Part shown: positions 11,001-22,552 of the stretch, piece after piece
How positions within the stretch are numbered: the first letter of the stretch is position 1
How the letters are laid out: every line of letters begins with the position of its first letter
Notes under the pieces: generated by a model
What the model was told of the DNA's origin: nothing
Seen by the model: the letters and a program-made list of their open reading frames with translations, nothing else
Databases searched by the model: none
Made by a program: the position numbers and the translations under genes
NCBI GenBank assembly: GCA_015179045.1
Contig: WHUZ01000054.1
Span: 310,001-374,000, forward strand
Source: Kalaharituber pfeilii
Taxonomy: Eukaryota; Ascomycota; Pezizomycetes; Pezizales; Pezizaceae
Direction: 5' to 3'
DNA: 64,000 bases

Positions 11001-13859
11001 AGTATTGGTAGCATGCCGCATTAGCTTCTCCAGTACTGTCCTTAGCTCCACCGTTTTCCTCACTCCAAGGTATTGGAGAAATGCTTCACTGACTCCGTCA
11101 GGAGCATTCTCCTCAAGCTCATCAGCCAGCATGGCAAGGGAACCTGCCCAATTGACTCCAGAGAAATGCACGCTCGAAGGTAGACAAACGCCATGATTCC
11201 GTGTAGGTATACATTGCCGTATGTCTAGCATTGATTTGATACTGTGCTTCTTGTTTGAGCTCAAAGAGCTCCACTCAGCATTTAGTATCCTTAGAACTTT
11301 GGCAGCAAAATCCTTATCGCTTGAGAGGTTATGGTGACGTCGGACAATTTCACTCAACCATTCAACGAGATCCAGCTGTGTCCAACCAAAGACCGTTTCT
11401 AAAGCTTTCCCACGCTCTTGTATCTCCGGTTTTAGAAGCTCTTGTGGGATGCAGAAGTTGGGGAGTGGTATGTCTCCCATTTTCGCGATAGGGCTGGACG
11501 TGGGAATATAGGAGCTAATCGAGCTTAAATTGATTTTTCCCTGCTCCGAATTGACGAACACATTCGCATTCGCCAGCACTTGAGCTATATCTGTGCGAGT
11601 GAGCTTTTGTGTCTCGATTGCACACTCAGAACGCTGGAAGAGCCACATGAGCAAGGACTTCGCTTGATCAAAGTCCAAGTCCCGTCCCTTCAGGTCTGCT
11701 ATTACATCAGTAACAAGAACAGGGGGCAGCATATTATTGTCAATGAGGTTTTTGATGAATATTGGAGATGCGTCAACGAGCGACTTTGGCATCAAAGGCT
11801 TGGTCTGAATGAAGTTTTCCAATAACCAATCACAATCGGAAGAAGCATTCGACAGAAACCCCTTACCGTTTTCCATCGCAGGCGAAGTTGCAATTGACAC
11901 AGTTCGGACAGGAACAATTCCCTCTGAACTGAGGACCATAAATTTCGAGCGAGGGGATGACAAAGGAACGGATATTGCTGGGATAACCCCCTCATATTCA
12001 AAGAAGGCCTTCTTGATGGCTTCCCCAACTTGCGTTGACGGTGTTGTTTCCCGGAATGCATATTTCTGCATTACCCGTTTAACTATCGCTTCAATTGCCC
12101 ATGGAATTGAAGTCCTTGACAATTGTACTAATTTTTCCATGTCCATGTTATACATGCAACGCGCGAGAATCCCCGCCATGCGCAGCATCTCAAGGTTCCA
12201 ATCCTTCACATGACGGGCATTAAAGTCAATATTCTCCCGTTCCACGGTGGGAATGACGGAATGAGTGGAGAGATGACATTGAAAGCCTGTGGTCTGATGC
12301 GTTTGGAAGCCGATAAAGACCCGCCCAGCAGCACTTATAGCACTCGGAGGTAGTTCATTACGTGGTTTTGTAGAAGGGAGAATGTGCGCAAAGACGTGAG
12401 ACTCATTATCCGTGGGTACTGTGAGATTTGGCATTTTTACCGTAATTGAGGAAACGATGGAAAGGCGGGTTTCCTTTGGAGGAGGCTTCAAAGTCGCTCT
12501 CTTCAACTCCACGGCAACTGCACCGTCAACGTCGGTTCGAATGTCCGCTGTAGCTATCTCTAGAGCCACTGACTCAATTTGCGGACCCCCCTCACCTGCT
12601 TGCTGGCCAAAAATTCCATCGAGATATTCTGCCCTTAACTCAACGTGGCTTACCTCCACCTCCGCTATGTCCATCCTGATACCAGTACCATCACTTTTAT
12701 TACTAGCGTCTGAGGCGGGATTGGCCTTCTTCTTGCCCGGTGCAGGAGCAGCCTTATGCTTGAACAAGTGCATTGGTGCATTGACTGTTCTTTTCCCCAC
12801 GGTAAACAATTTTAGACCATCCACGTAGACTGTTATTGTTTCTAGCTTCACAAAAATAAGACTTGTCGCTAGAAACCTGAGCAGCTCCGGAAGTCCCGGA
12901 AGTGGCATCAGTTGTCGGTAAGGAAGACTGAATACCGTCCAACCATCATCAGCTGCGTCCCCAGCATCTGCCGTCCTAGTCATGAGCTGATTTCCCCCAC
13001 CATTATCGCGATCTCCATCCCAATAGAAGGCCATAGCCTTCCCTCCAGAATAAACAGTTGGCTCATCACACTCGCTAAATACGGAATAAAACCCGACACC
13101 GAAAGCACCGATCTTTGACTCATCAGGATTACCCTCAGCAATACGTCTCAGGCGTGCCCAGTCAGCTTCCCCGAATGGCTTCCCATCGTTCTGAACAATG
13201 AGGCGCCGATAGAGTTTTCTTGTAGGCTCTCTCCCTTTTTCCGGTGGGGACTCAAAGAGTATATCACGCAACGCTTCACTACCTTGTGCATAAGCGGATA
13301 AGTCTGGAGTATTTGTAGTGTGCACAGTTGGCCCAGTCGTGGAAAAGCGTGGGGTTGGAGAATCCTCTTGGGAAACTGATGCGGAAGATGCATTCGAAGA
13401 TCCCAGATTACCGCTACTCAATGTGTTCTTCAATAAACGTAAGAAACTTGATTTCTTCCGCTTAGACTCCTTATGACTGCTTTTGGATGAAGTTGCCGTC
13501 AGCAGTCGCTTTGGCTGCTGAAAATATGGGGGTGGGGGCTGCGGAGGATTTGCGAAATCCCTCGCTGACTCCGCAACATTATCCACCTTAGTATCCTTCC
13601 TCTCCTCTTCTCCAAGTTGCTCCTGAGGCGCAAGAAAACCTCTCGTCTCCCCATCGCCCAAAAATTCCTCTCCACTTTCCCATCTCAGTACAATGTTCTT
13701 TGCATCCGCATCTGATGCGTTCTGGAAAAGCTCCCTGAAAACGGTGTGCTCCGCTGAATAGCGAGCAAGAACCTTGTCGATGAGAGCACGGGTATTGACG
13801 GTGACTGCTTCCCCGTTCGACCAAGGGGTTGATGAGAATTGAGACAAGTTGCTGACCAT
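8068..13859 (-). CDS. sacsin-like GHKL ATPase, DUF3684 family, with C-terminal HExxH
   Basis: Proposed exons are 13859-8637, 8578-8343 and 8263-8068, with introns of 58 and 79 bp (donors GTAGGT, acceptors CAG); product about 1884 aa. The N-terminus has a Bergerat-fold ATP site as in Hsp90 and sacsin: FRELFQNASDADA near residue 43, VQNDGKPF and GAFGVGFYSVF near residues 220-260. A low-complexity Ser/Lys-rich insert separates them. The long middle has no motif I recognise but follows fungal DUF3684 proteins. The end of exon 2 carries HELAHNLVGPH (about residues 1802-1812), an HExxH with a further His six residues on. The last exon is least certain; a GTGAGT...CAG pair of 39 bp inside it keeps frame either way. 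Likely role, inferred from the fold only: a large chaperone-like or quality-control ATPase. The start at 13859 is the first ATG before the ATPase fold. Confidence 0.85.
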
Positions 13860-15922
13860 TGCAGAAGGAAGTTGTGATTTCGGTCGTTGCTGTCGGTCAG
13901 TGCGATTGGAAATTTCGATGTAAGGATCACTAGTAGATGGTAAAGCTGAGAAGATAACAGTCTGCCAAATACGTTGAATGATAGTTAGTAATAGGCTTCA
14001 AAAGATGGACTTCCAGACAATGGGACTTACGTGAATTTGTATTTAGGTAGTCACGATTATTGCCCTCTTCCAAAGATGGAATTCTCCAGACAAAACCTAG
14101 AACTGACTGGAGAGGGGGTTATCTGTGATAGTTTCTCCACTGCGGAGTTTTAGACTCAGTAATAGTATTCAATCCTATGCGTGTATAACGGCCAGAGTTT
14201 CGGGATTTGGTCAACAGCTCGTGCAAAAAAGACTGCAAACGATGCGTAGGGTCCGAGACCACTCAGATGAACTTTAACTCAAAATTCGGGGGGAGACAAG
14301 AAGTGGCTTGCGTCACTGACAACTATGAGTGCTTCGTTGTGGTCACCGCGGCTGATTCACGTTGCAATAAATCTGTAAACTCTCTGTTAAAGTACTCATC
14401 CTAAATACAAGTGGCCTAGTCCTTGGAGCCTCATATTTGTCCCCGCGATGTGCAACCTGCAGGCATGCATCAATTAACACTTCTGTGATGCAAGGCCAAC
14501 AAGCCCCGTTTTGATAACGATCCGGACCCTGAGGCGAGGCTGTTTCAGGACGACCGCCGCCCGCCAGTCTGGCTCGCCTGTCGTGTGCGCTTCGGCTCCC
14601 GCATGCCAGAGATAGAGGCTGTCCTAGTCCTTTGTCTAGAGGCTTGTGACTGGCACCTGTGGTGTTTCTGTCCAGCATAAAGAGAGCCGCATCCGGTCGT
14701 GTCCAGTCTGGAAGCCACACGATCCGGAGCAGCATGCAGTGCCAAGATCCCGCGGGCTTCTGGCCTCGGCCCACGGTACTACCCGTCTGCTCGTATCCCC
14801 TGTCCTTGCGTGAGGCTATGAATACCACCGCGGTACGATAGCCTTCGCCAGTCAAATGCGTCATCGCCCTATCGCCTTGGTCATTAAAATAGTCTGGCTT
14901 GGCACAAGGACCCCTACAAGCCAGTTAGAAGCATAGAATGCTAACCCTTGAATTGATGCTTCACGCAGAGCAGTGATACGCCTTGTCATAATGCTGGAAC
15001 TGCGCCTACACCCCACGCTGTGTAACACCAAACGCAGCCATATGATACTGTACCTATGATACAATATGCATACTTCAGATGTACGCCACTGTACCTACTT
15101 AGTTGTCCTAGTGGACAGTGGGGGCCTGATGCTTGTTTTCAGATCATTCTAGCGCATTGAAGCGAAGTCGAAGTGTCCCTGGTATCATAACAACAGCTGG
15201 CGCCTTGTGACTTATGCAGCTAGTTGCCGCAAATAGACCGCCGCTACTACTGATGTAGTCCTGCACATGACCCCTTACCAAGATGTATCATATTGAGCGA
15301 GATTGAGAAAGGTACATACAGTATGAGTAGTCTGGTTGGGGTAGTGCAACCAGACTAACACATGAGTACATAAATCCGACCAGTACGGAGTAGTCTCAGG
15401 TCGTCGTGAGACTATGAGTAACCTCCAGCTACATAATGTCATACGACCAAAATTAGGTATCTAATCTCGTACCCAAAAATTATCCTAACTCCCGAACAGC
15501 AACCGGCCCATGCAAACTCTCCAGGAGAATCAAGTGGTTTAATATTGTCTGAACTGAGCAGGGAGATGAAATAGTTCGTATTCAAAAATCAAAACCTGAA
15601 ACATAACTCCAACGCAACTCAACAAAGTGCTTGTCAGATGTGATGCTACAGTATAATATAGCAGTGAAGTGCTATTTTGGGGGACGCGAATTCAAATCCA
15701 GCGCCGAGCTACTGCATTATCTAGATCCTGGGGATATAAGAAACACAGCCAGACTGCTAAAGCAAAGGCGCTTGGCTGGCCTGAGCGTGTCCGAATGCTT
15801 TCTGCCAGTGAACAGGCTAGTACTGCCACATCGTCAGATTTCTGAGAGCTAAAGCCGCAGCTGCAGGGTAGAAACATTTCATCTTCATCCTCGGGCATTT
15901 CGCCACTGCTGTAAAGATTAGC
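13860..15922. other. intergenic with one unexplained GC-rich frame
   Basis: A minus-strand frame of 173 codons (14864-14343) begins with ATG and is GC-richer than its surroundings, but matches nothing I know and may be a transposon relic. Two perfect hairpins follow near 15326-15417. Confidence 0.35.
15326..15417. repeat. two adjacent perfect hairpins
   Basis: The first is AGTCTGGTTG, an 8-base loop, then CAACCAGACT (about 15329-15356). The second is TAGTCTCA, a loop, then TGAGACTA (about 15390-15415). They lie about 35 bp apart in non-coding DNA. Confidence 0.75.
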
Positions 15923-15934
15923 ACGTTCTTGTGA

Positions 15935-15990
15935 CTCGCCATAGCCCAGAGGGCGGCATGCGAGTAATGATATAAAAAAAAAAAAAAAAA
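15935..15990 (+). mobile_element. family 1 tail-only insertion (56 bp)
   Basis: The insert is CTCGCCATAGCCC, AGA, GGGCGGCATGCGAG, TAATGATAT and about 17 A, with nothing upstream. The target duplication CGTTCTTGTGA lies at 15924-15934 and 15991-16001. It is the clearest example of a copy reduced to the 3' hairpin of the LINE. Confidence 0.92.
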
Positions 15991-16206
15991 CGTTCTTGTG
16001 AGCTCCTTACTACTGCAGCCAGTGGGCACGTAATGAATGCATTCCTCTAGTATCCTGTGACTGTAAGGAGAATTGTTTGCAAAAGTGTTTCGAGACGAGT
16101 TCTCTGACCATGGTGAATAAGTAGTATGGATATCACGTTGGTAAAGCAAGGCCGGTCAGAGCGGCATCAAGAATGGCCCGCGACGACCTGAGCTATTAAA
16201 CGGGAA

Positions 16207-17043
16207 AGGGGCAGGAACGTATAGGCAACAGACGGACCAAGCCTATTACCTAGGAAGACAAAGACTGTGAACGACGGGGAGATGCTAGCCATCAGCCGGG
16301 CTCTCCAGCACGAAGGGGAGATTTTAATCGTCACGGACTCCCGCACAGCGATACAAAAGATAGCAAAAGGGGACCCAACGGTAGACGGAGCGTCACAGGC
16401 AGTCCGAGAACAGTGGGAGAGAAGAGTGGCAGAGGGCAACATGGACCTGGCGGTAACCTGGGTCAAAGGACACAAAGGCGTGAAGGGTAACACCGAAGCA
16501 GACAAAGCAGCCAAAGTCGGCACAGCCCTGCAGTGCGAAGACGAAATAGTGACGGAAGCGGGCATACGACAGGAAGGGAGAGCGCTCAGAGCAGAGGAAA
16601 GAAACCGCCTGAAACTCTCATACCGACCACTACAGGAGTTAGAGAACCGCCGGCTGGTATCAACTTTGGCAGGCATTCTGGGAAACAAAGGGCTAAAAGA
16701 ATGGAGATACGGAATAGGCAAGGCGGACTCACCAGAATGCCGATGGTGCGGGAAGGCTCTGGAGAACTTCACGCACATATGCATAACAACCAACTGCAAG
16801 CCCTGGAAGGACAAACTGGAAAAAGGGGCGGATGGATTAAGACAGCCGAAGGGGGGGGGGGGGGGGCGGAAGTGGCCAAGGTCTTATTATGGGCAGGGGA
16901 AGAGTGAGAATGGGCGGGGCAAGGATCTAGGCATATCTTTCATCACATCATTATCTCTTTTCTTGTCTCTAACACTCATGTAATTTAACATCGCCATAGC
17001 CCCTAGGGCGGCACGCGATTAATGAAATAAAAAAAAAAAAAAA
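16207..17043 (+). mobile_element. 5'-truncated Tad-like LINE: RNase H and zinc knuckle
   Basis: A 13 bp target duplication TATTAAACGGGAA (16194-16206 and 17044-17056) bounds it exactly. The coding part (16267 to about 16850) is the ORF2 C-terminus. It has RNase H features with Glu in NDGEMLAISRAL, Asp in IVTDSRTAI and Asp in KGHKGVKGNTEADKAAK; the first catalytic Asp was lost by truncation. A YRPLQEL segment and a CRWCGKALENFTHIC zinc knuckle follow. A G15-16 run lies at 16852-16867. The element ends in the 3' hairpin (ATCGCC...GCGATTAATGAAAT) and about 15 A. This copy identifies the parent of all the family 1 tails. Confidence 0.92.
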
Positions 17044-17190
17044 TATTAAACGGGAACAAGGCTACATTGAAACTAAGGCCGGCCTGGGTCTTCATAATTA
17101 TTATTTGGTTCTTTGCTGGTATGCTGTCCTGCTATGAAACTAAGTCCTGCTGGAGTATGACGAGACATGGCGAAAGAAACACTATGTACG

Positions 17191-17464
17191 GCGGTTGTAT
17201 ACTTGGAAAAGGAGACGGATGTTGAGAGGGTGAGGCTCGGGGGACGTTGGCTCAGATCGGTCCGGTACGAGTCGGAGAGGGGACGGAAGTAGGAGATACC
17301 GGGACCGGGACTGCCACCCGCATCATGGAGAAGTTTCGTGGGCACTACATGTAGTTAGGAGTAGATAGTTTGGGGTTCGACTTCTTTTTTCGCTTTTAAT
17401 AAAACCTCGCCATAGCCCTTTGGGCGGCATGCGAGTATTGATATATAAAAAAAAAAAAAAAAAA
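17191..17464 (+). mobile_element. ORF1-end plus 3' tail derivative, 274 bp
   Basis: The target duplication ACTATGTACG lies at 17181-17190 and 17465-17474. It encodes VVYLEKETDVERVRLGGRWL...ESERGRK then a stop, followed by the non-coding block also seen at 6740-6825 and the 3' hairpin with poly(A). ORF2 is absent. Confidence 0.88.
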
Positions 17465-17640
17465 ACTATGTACGCACAATAGTACCGTGACCCTACTGTA
17501 GTCACGACCGACGAGGCTATCACGACACTACACCTACAAGGGGGCCTTTGTGCCAAGCCGGACTACCCCTGGCCCTCATCGCAGGGTCGGACCTAGTCTC
17601 GGTCGGACCTCTGCCGCATGCCACTGCCTCCATAACTCCC

Positions 17641-17706
17641 TTTTTTTTTTTTTTTTTTTTTTTTTGTATCATTAATCGCATGCCGCCCTACGGGCTATGG
17701 CGATGT
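17641..17706 (-). mobile_element. family 1 tail-only insertion (about 66 bp)
   Basis: On the + strand it is about 25 T, then ATCATTAATCGCATGCCGCC and the rest of the hairpin. The target duplication TCCATAACTCCC lies at 17629-17640 and 17707-17718. The hairpin has the ATCGC/GCGAT closing pair. Confidence 0.9.
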
Positions 17707-17880
17707 TCCATAACTCCCTGAATCCATCCACCTCTCCTTCGGTGCTGATCCCCGCTTCGGTTCCTCCCATGTTAGAGTTTTCGGTCGCTGCGAACAGGCT
17801 CCGGCCATTCTCTGTACCAGTGCTCTGGGTTTCATTAAACAGGGCAGCTGTCAACTAGGCCGGACTAGTTCAGGCCGCCT

Positions 17881-17942
17881 TTTTTTTTTTTTTTTTTTTT
17901 TGTTCACGTGACCCCGCATGCAGCTGTTCGCCATGGCAGGGC
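17881..17942 (-). mobile_element. family 2 tail-only insertion
   Basis: T21 is followed by GTTCACGTGACCCCGCATGC and AGCTGTTCGCCATGGCAGGGC. The 14 bp target duplication AGTTCAGGCCGCCT lies at 17867-17880 and 17943-17956. The target is itself GGCC-rich repeat DNA. Confidence 0.9.
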
Positions 17943-18142
17943 AGTTCAGGCCGCCTAGGCCATGCGGCCTGGCCCCTCGGGTAGGTCTAGGTCTGCATCA
18001 GTTTGCAGAAAATGATATGGCTATGTATGGATTGGACTCAGTCACATTTCACATTTGCCCAGGGTCTTCGTCTCCCAAGCTTTTGGCCTGAAGTTGTTTC
18101 GAACCTGATTTGGTATCTTTAAAAGGAACTAATTCTCCCGGC

Positions 18143-18847
18143 CAATGTTCCCAACCGGCCAGGCCGCCGACCAGGCCGTTCAAGTGATTCAGGGGTAGGA
18201 GGCCTGGTTACGAGGCTATTCAGTGGCCACCTTCAAGTTACTTGGGCACGGATTTAATATAAACCTTTCTATATCCTCGGATAGCTATCTAGACTGTTTT
18301 TTATCGAGCAGCGCTTTTTGCAGGTATTCAGGTAAGTAATTTTTTTTCAATATCACTTGCCTGTATACTAATTTCTTTTATTAGTACTTCATGGAGACAG
18401 ACGTTCCAACCACTGGTACTGGAGATGATGATTTTTCAGTAATCTTTCTTCACTCTCCATAGTACAATTCAAGTTTTGATCTTGCATTAACAATCCCCTG
18501 CAGTCAACCTGATGCCGAAATCGAACCTTCTGGAATTTGGGTCACAAAAATCTGGTGCGACAAGCTTGGGTTTGACAGTTAGTGAAGTTGTGCATGGTAA
18601 TGGAAAGCGATACTGGTGGTGCAAAATCTGCAAGCAAAATCCTAAATGTTAGAGAATGAGGTATACGTAGAAGTTAGAGTACGTTCTGTATATAGCTACT
18701 GTATAATTCAACTCACACTGCAGCCTGAATGGCCTGGACCGGCCTGGGTGGCCTGGGCCGGACTGAGACATTCAGGCCGCCTGGACCGGCGCGGGCGGGC
18801 CTTACGGCCGGCCTAGATTTCTATGGCCCAGGCCGTTGGGAACACTG
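18143..18847 (+). mobile_element. short hAT element, copy A
   Basis: The ends are CAATGTTCCCAACCGGCC and its inverted match GGCC...GTTGGGAACACTG. They are flanked by near-identical 8 bp repeats CTCCCGGC (18135-18142) and CTTCCGGC (18848-18855), as hAT transposons make. The interior carries GT-AG intron-like pieces and a short coding stretch with GNGKRYWWCKICKQNPKC, which resembles the start of a BED-type zinc finger. GGCCTGG-type repeats lie at the right end. It is related, inverted, to 60842-61921. There is no catalytic domain, so it is non-autonomous. Confidence 0.8.
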
Positions 18848-19491
18848 CTTCCGGCCCACCAGTGCTTCATGGTTCCATGCACTCTATAAAGTTGAGACTG
18901 TTTCGTCGATTGTAATCGTTAGTTCAATGATGCCACTAAATAGCCGTGCAACTTAAGTTTCAGAGCTTGTTGCTGGAAATTGTATTTTTTCTCTCTTTGA
19001 TCACGTAACCTCGCATAGAAGCCCTCAGCTGTTCTTGTTGAAGATTATGCAACGAGCATCACAGGACATATCACGTGAGGCTGTCATGTGTAAAGGATAG
19101 CACATGAACCGAGATTATGGTATAAGGTAGTTCCATATGATGAGGAATCTAAGGTGTGGTTACGTGTTGTGATAATGAGCAACCTTAATACTCGCACAAT
19201 TTGCTAGCAGCTCATGTCTATAAATAGGTGGATGTTAGGAGCACATACTGTACATTGAATACACAAGACATAAGCGTGAACAATACTATATGCATCCCTC
19301 CGCATCTTTTCCGTATATGTTGCTACAGTTCTCGTGCCCAGATTCTCTTAATATGTAAGCGTGCCAAGAGAGTCTGGGCACGAAAACAGCGGTTTTGGAA
19401 GCAACATATGCGGAAAAGGTGCGCAGGGATACGTATGTATTCTCACTTGTCTCTTGTATATGCCACGTACAGTATGTGCTCGTAACACCCA

Positions 19492-19550
19492 CTCGCCATA
19501 GCCCACAGGGCGGCATGCGAGTAATGAAATAAAAAAAAAAAAAAAAATCC
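19492..19550 (+). mobile_element. family 1 tail-only insertion in foldback arm
   Basis: CTCGCCATAGCCC, ACA, GGGCGGCATGCGAG, TAATGAAAT and about 17 A. The 9 bp target duplication TAACACCCA lies at 19483-19491 and 19551-19559. The left arm of the foldback lacks it, so it is younger than the palindrome. Confidence 0.88.
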
Positions 19551-19703
19551 TAACACCCAAATATATATAGACATGAGCTGCCAGCAAATTGGTGCGAGTA
19601 TGAGGTTGCTCATTATTACAACAAGCGTATCCAGAACCTCTAGATACCTTATCACCACGTTGGAATTACCTCATACCATGATCTTGGCTCATGTGCTATC
19701 CAC

Positions 19704-19706
<3 letters not shown>

Positions 19707-19744
<38 letters not shown>

Positions 19745-19779
19745 ATAGCCCCGCTTGTAGCACGTGGCCATGGCAGGGT
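19707..19779 (-). mobile_element. family 2 tail-only insertion in foldback arm
   Basis: About 31 T are followed by AAATCACATAGCCCCGC, then GGCCATGGCAGGG. The target duplication GTGCTATCCACGTT lies on both sides (right copy 19780-19793). This copy is more diverged than the others but keeps the CCCTGC/GCGGGG stem. Confidence 0.88.
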
Positions 19780-20264
19780 GTGCTATCCACGTTCTAGTGG
19801 CTTCTTCACACATGACAGCCTCACGTGATATGTCCCATGATGCTCGATGCATAATCTTCAACAGTTTTGACTCCAGCAAACTTTCTTAATTTATGTCTGC
19901 ATTTCTCCTATGATTGGCTCTATGATGATAGCCTCGGACCAGACGCTTAGTACGTTGCTACTGAGGTGTCTTGGCATATGTGTTTTGTAGTCAGTCTTAG
20001 GTATTGTTGCCAGTATCTTTAATCCATTGCTTAAGTAATACATCTGCCAAGACCCCGAATGCCTACTCGTAGCACCCATAAAATCATGACTGCTGTGCTG
20101 ACTACGTATTTGAAAAAGTCTAAGGATGAAAGCTATGGACTACTAAACCCAAGTGCTATGAAAAACCCGACTGCAGGCTTATGCACGGCTTCTTGATTTC
20201 GGTGGCAAGTGGGCCCAATCAGTTTGGAAGGAACCGGTACAGCCCGCGGAACCTCTCCGGGCAG

Positions 20265-22170
20265 TAGTGAGCGGCACGAGCCGAGCCAGCTCGAGCTTAA
20301 GACAGCCAAGATCATGCTAGTGTTTTTTCTTGATAGCTCGTTAAAATGCTCAGCCAGCGCAGGGTTTCATAAACTGTAAATACCGAATATGGTAATAAAT
20401 TAGAAACTCGGAGCTCATTCCGACCTGCCAACAATTTCTATAAATATCAAAAGTGGTTCAATTACATAGACCTATATCAAGTCTTTTATGTTTAATATCT
20501 CTCAAGGTCTCTAGAAGGTAAGTTGCACATTTTAAGAGTATATATATAGGCCTCTCTATTCTCTCTATCCTCTTGAAATTCTTTTCTTTTTACTACTATC
20601 CAATATCAAGACTTCGAGACTCATACTACGCTTCGAGACCCTTAATCCTCATACTACAAGATTCTTGTTCCTTATAGAACATTAGCAATTTATCAATATG
20701 ACAACCAATTCTACATCAATTCGTTATGCCTTTCTTGCCAGCCTAGCTGGCCGATATTCTTCAGTTAAAGATCAGCATACTAGTGGTTGTCACTGAATAA
20801 TTGAGAATGGTTACCAGAAGTTATCAGGGAAAATACGCCAACCAAACTAGGCAGGAACCGTGAGGTACCCTTTTTAACCCTGCGAAATCATCGCAATATA
20901 CGCGTATTGACTTTATATGCGACATGCCACTCTAAGTCAAAGAGCTGTAATACAGCAAGAGCTCAGAAGCAATGTAAAAGCTATCATGATGCTCATGGCT
21001 CTTGATTCAGACGCAGACTCCAACTCAGATTTAGAAGAAATGGCCAAAGATACACTTCACTACAATGCTCCAGGGTGAATTAACATATAAAGAAGACATA
21101 AATATAAATAGGATATGTGTGTGTTATTTGTGGTTGTAGATGCACGCTGAAGGTTGATGTGAATCGAGATGTGTATACGCGGATGCTGCATATGGTGCGA
21201 AATGTTGTGGGTGTATGCAGCAAAGTAGGTTACTAACTGAGCTCTACTTACCAGAACAGCCATTTACCAGTCGATTTTGACTGGTAAAAGAACTTATGCT
21301 GGTAAGTTGCGCCACCATCCAATGGGCCAATGAACGAAGGGGCCAAGGCACTAAAAACGCCTCAGTCAAGTATAGTAAAGTATAGTAAAGTGTGGTAACC
21401 ATTCTCAATTATTCAGTGACAACCACTACTGTTTTGAACTCTCGATGTATGATTTTGCATCAGATAATGAGCACGAAATTTTATGTATGCATTGTTCCAA
21501 GACTTGGCAAGTCAAAAGCGATACAACAATCACATCCATCCCATTTTTGGAAGTCACATGCATCCGTTCCACTTTCGCGTCAACTAGTTACGCCACACAA
21601 TGGAAGCGACGAATACCATTCGACATGATGGTTCCAACAAAGCGAGCTAAACCAGAGGGCTTTTCCAAAACACTCCTTTGCCGCTTTCTTATCTCAACGA
21701 ATTCACCAATCAAACTAGCAGAAAAGGCATCATTTCTAGAGCTCCTCCAATGTGTAACTCCAAAGTTCGAGCTGGATGTCGCCAAATCTAGCCCGCATGG
21801 CACGAGATTATTTAGCAATACCTGCCTCGTCTATTCCCTCCGAACAGATACTCTCACAGGTAAGTATTTCAACATATCTCTAGCTAAGCTGACAATCTAC
21901 TACAGGTAGGTGAAGTTCTTAACACACGCCGAAACAGAATGGAAGGTGAGACTATGAGCGCTATCATGTGCTACTGAATTTAGCGGATAGCGGTGATGAG
22001 GATGAAGCTGTAGAATAGTTTAGATTAGTTACTAATATCATGTAATCAAGGCTCGCTGGCTCGAGCCCACCTTCTATTTGACGAGCTCGGCTCGAGCCGA
22101 GCTCACTTACTCACGAGCTGGCTCGAGCTCACCCTCCAGCTCGGCTCGAGCTAGCTCGTGCCGCTCACTA
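20265..22170 (+). mobile_element. hAT transposon relic with nested MITE
   Basis: The outer ends are inverted copies of TAGTGAGCGGCACGAGC followed by an AGCTCGAGC-type sequence (20265 onward and back from 22170). The flanks CCGGGCAG and CCGGCGGG are only similar, so the target duplication is decayed. A frame at 21445-21909 has CMHCSKTW, like a BED zinc finger, then LCRFLISTNSPIKLAEKASF, like the start of a hAT transposase. Coding upstream of the MITE (from ATG 20698) may be its first exon. No DDE or dimerisation domain is present. Confidence 0.65.
20783..21426. mobile_element. MITE with 33 bp TIRs and TA duplication
   Basis: Perfect terminal inverted repeats of 33 bp, beginning GTGGTTGTCACTGAATAATT (20783-20815 and 21394-21426). 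TA dinucleotides flank both ends (20781-20782, 21427-21428), as in Tc1/mariner-type elements. The 644 bp interior has no transposase. It is inserted in the hAT relic. Confidence 0.85.
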
Positions 22171-22552
22171 CCGGCGGGCAGGCACATTCTGCCTGCGGCT
22201 CTCGGACCGCATCAGGCCATAAACAACTTGCATCTGGCCACTATTTACCTTTCCAGAACAAAGCTTCCAAACACAATTTTGAACAGTATCTGGCACATCT
22301 ACCTTGGAACCCAAAGATTAACGGCATTGTCTCCGTACGCAGGCCTACTGGTGCTGAAGTGGCTGAACCAGAGTTAGCCAAACGTTGAGCTATTCAAGAG
22401 CTCAATGGCATTGTAGACAATTATACTCAATATTTTATTATCCTGCACTAACACAGGATAGCACGTAAGGAGGATAAAGTTTTGGAGAAGGTGGTGGTCT
22501 GGCAGCATGAGGGGATATCGATGAGGACATGGGTTGTGCATGGCTACGAAAC

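Larger units (their letters stand above)
18968..19890. repeat. long foldback (inverted repeat) element
   Basis: The left half (about 19027-19345) is the reverse complement of the right half (about 19365-19870) at roughly 80-90% identity by eye. Shared landmarks are TGTTGAAGATTATGCA, GACATATCACGTGAGGC, AGCAGCTCATGTCTATA, GAGCACATACTGTAC and CGTGCCCAGA at the centre. Without the two later insertions in the right arm, each arm is about 310-330 bp. A decayed family 2 tail appears to sit at the outer left edge (18995-19030). Confidence 0.8.

Noticed and set aside
14343..14864. 173-codon minus-strand frame
   Set aside because: No domain, splice context or codon pattern supports a gene; kept only as a comment on the intergenic region.
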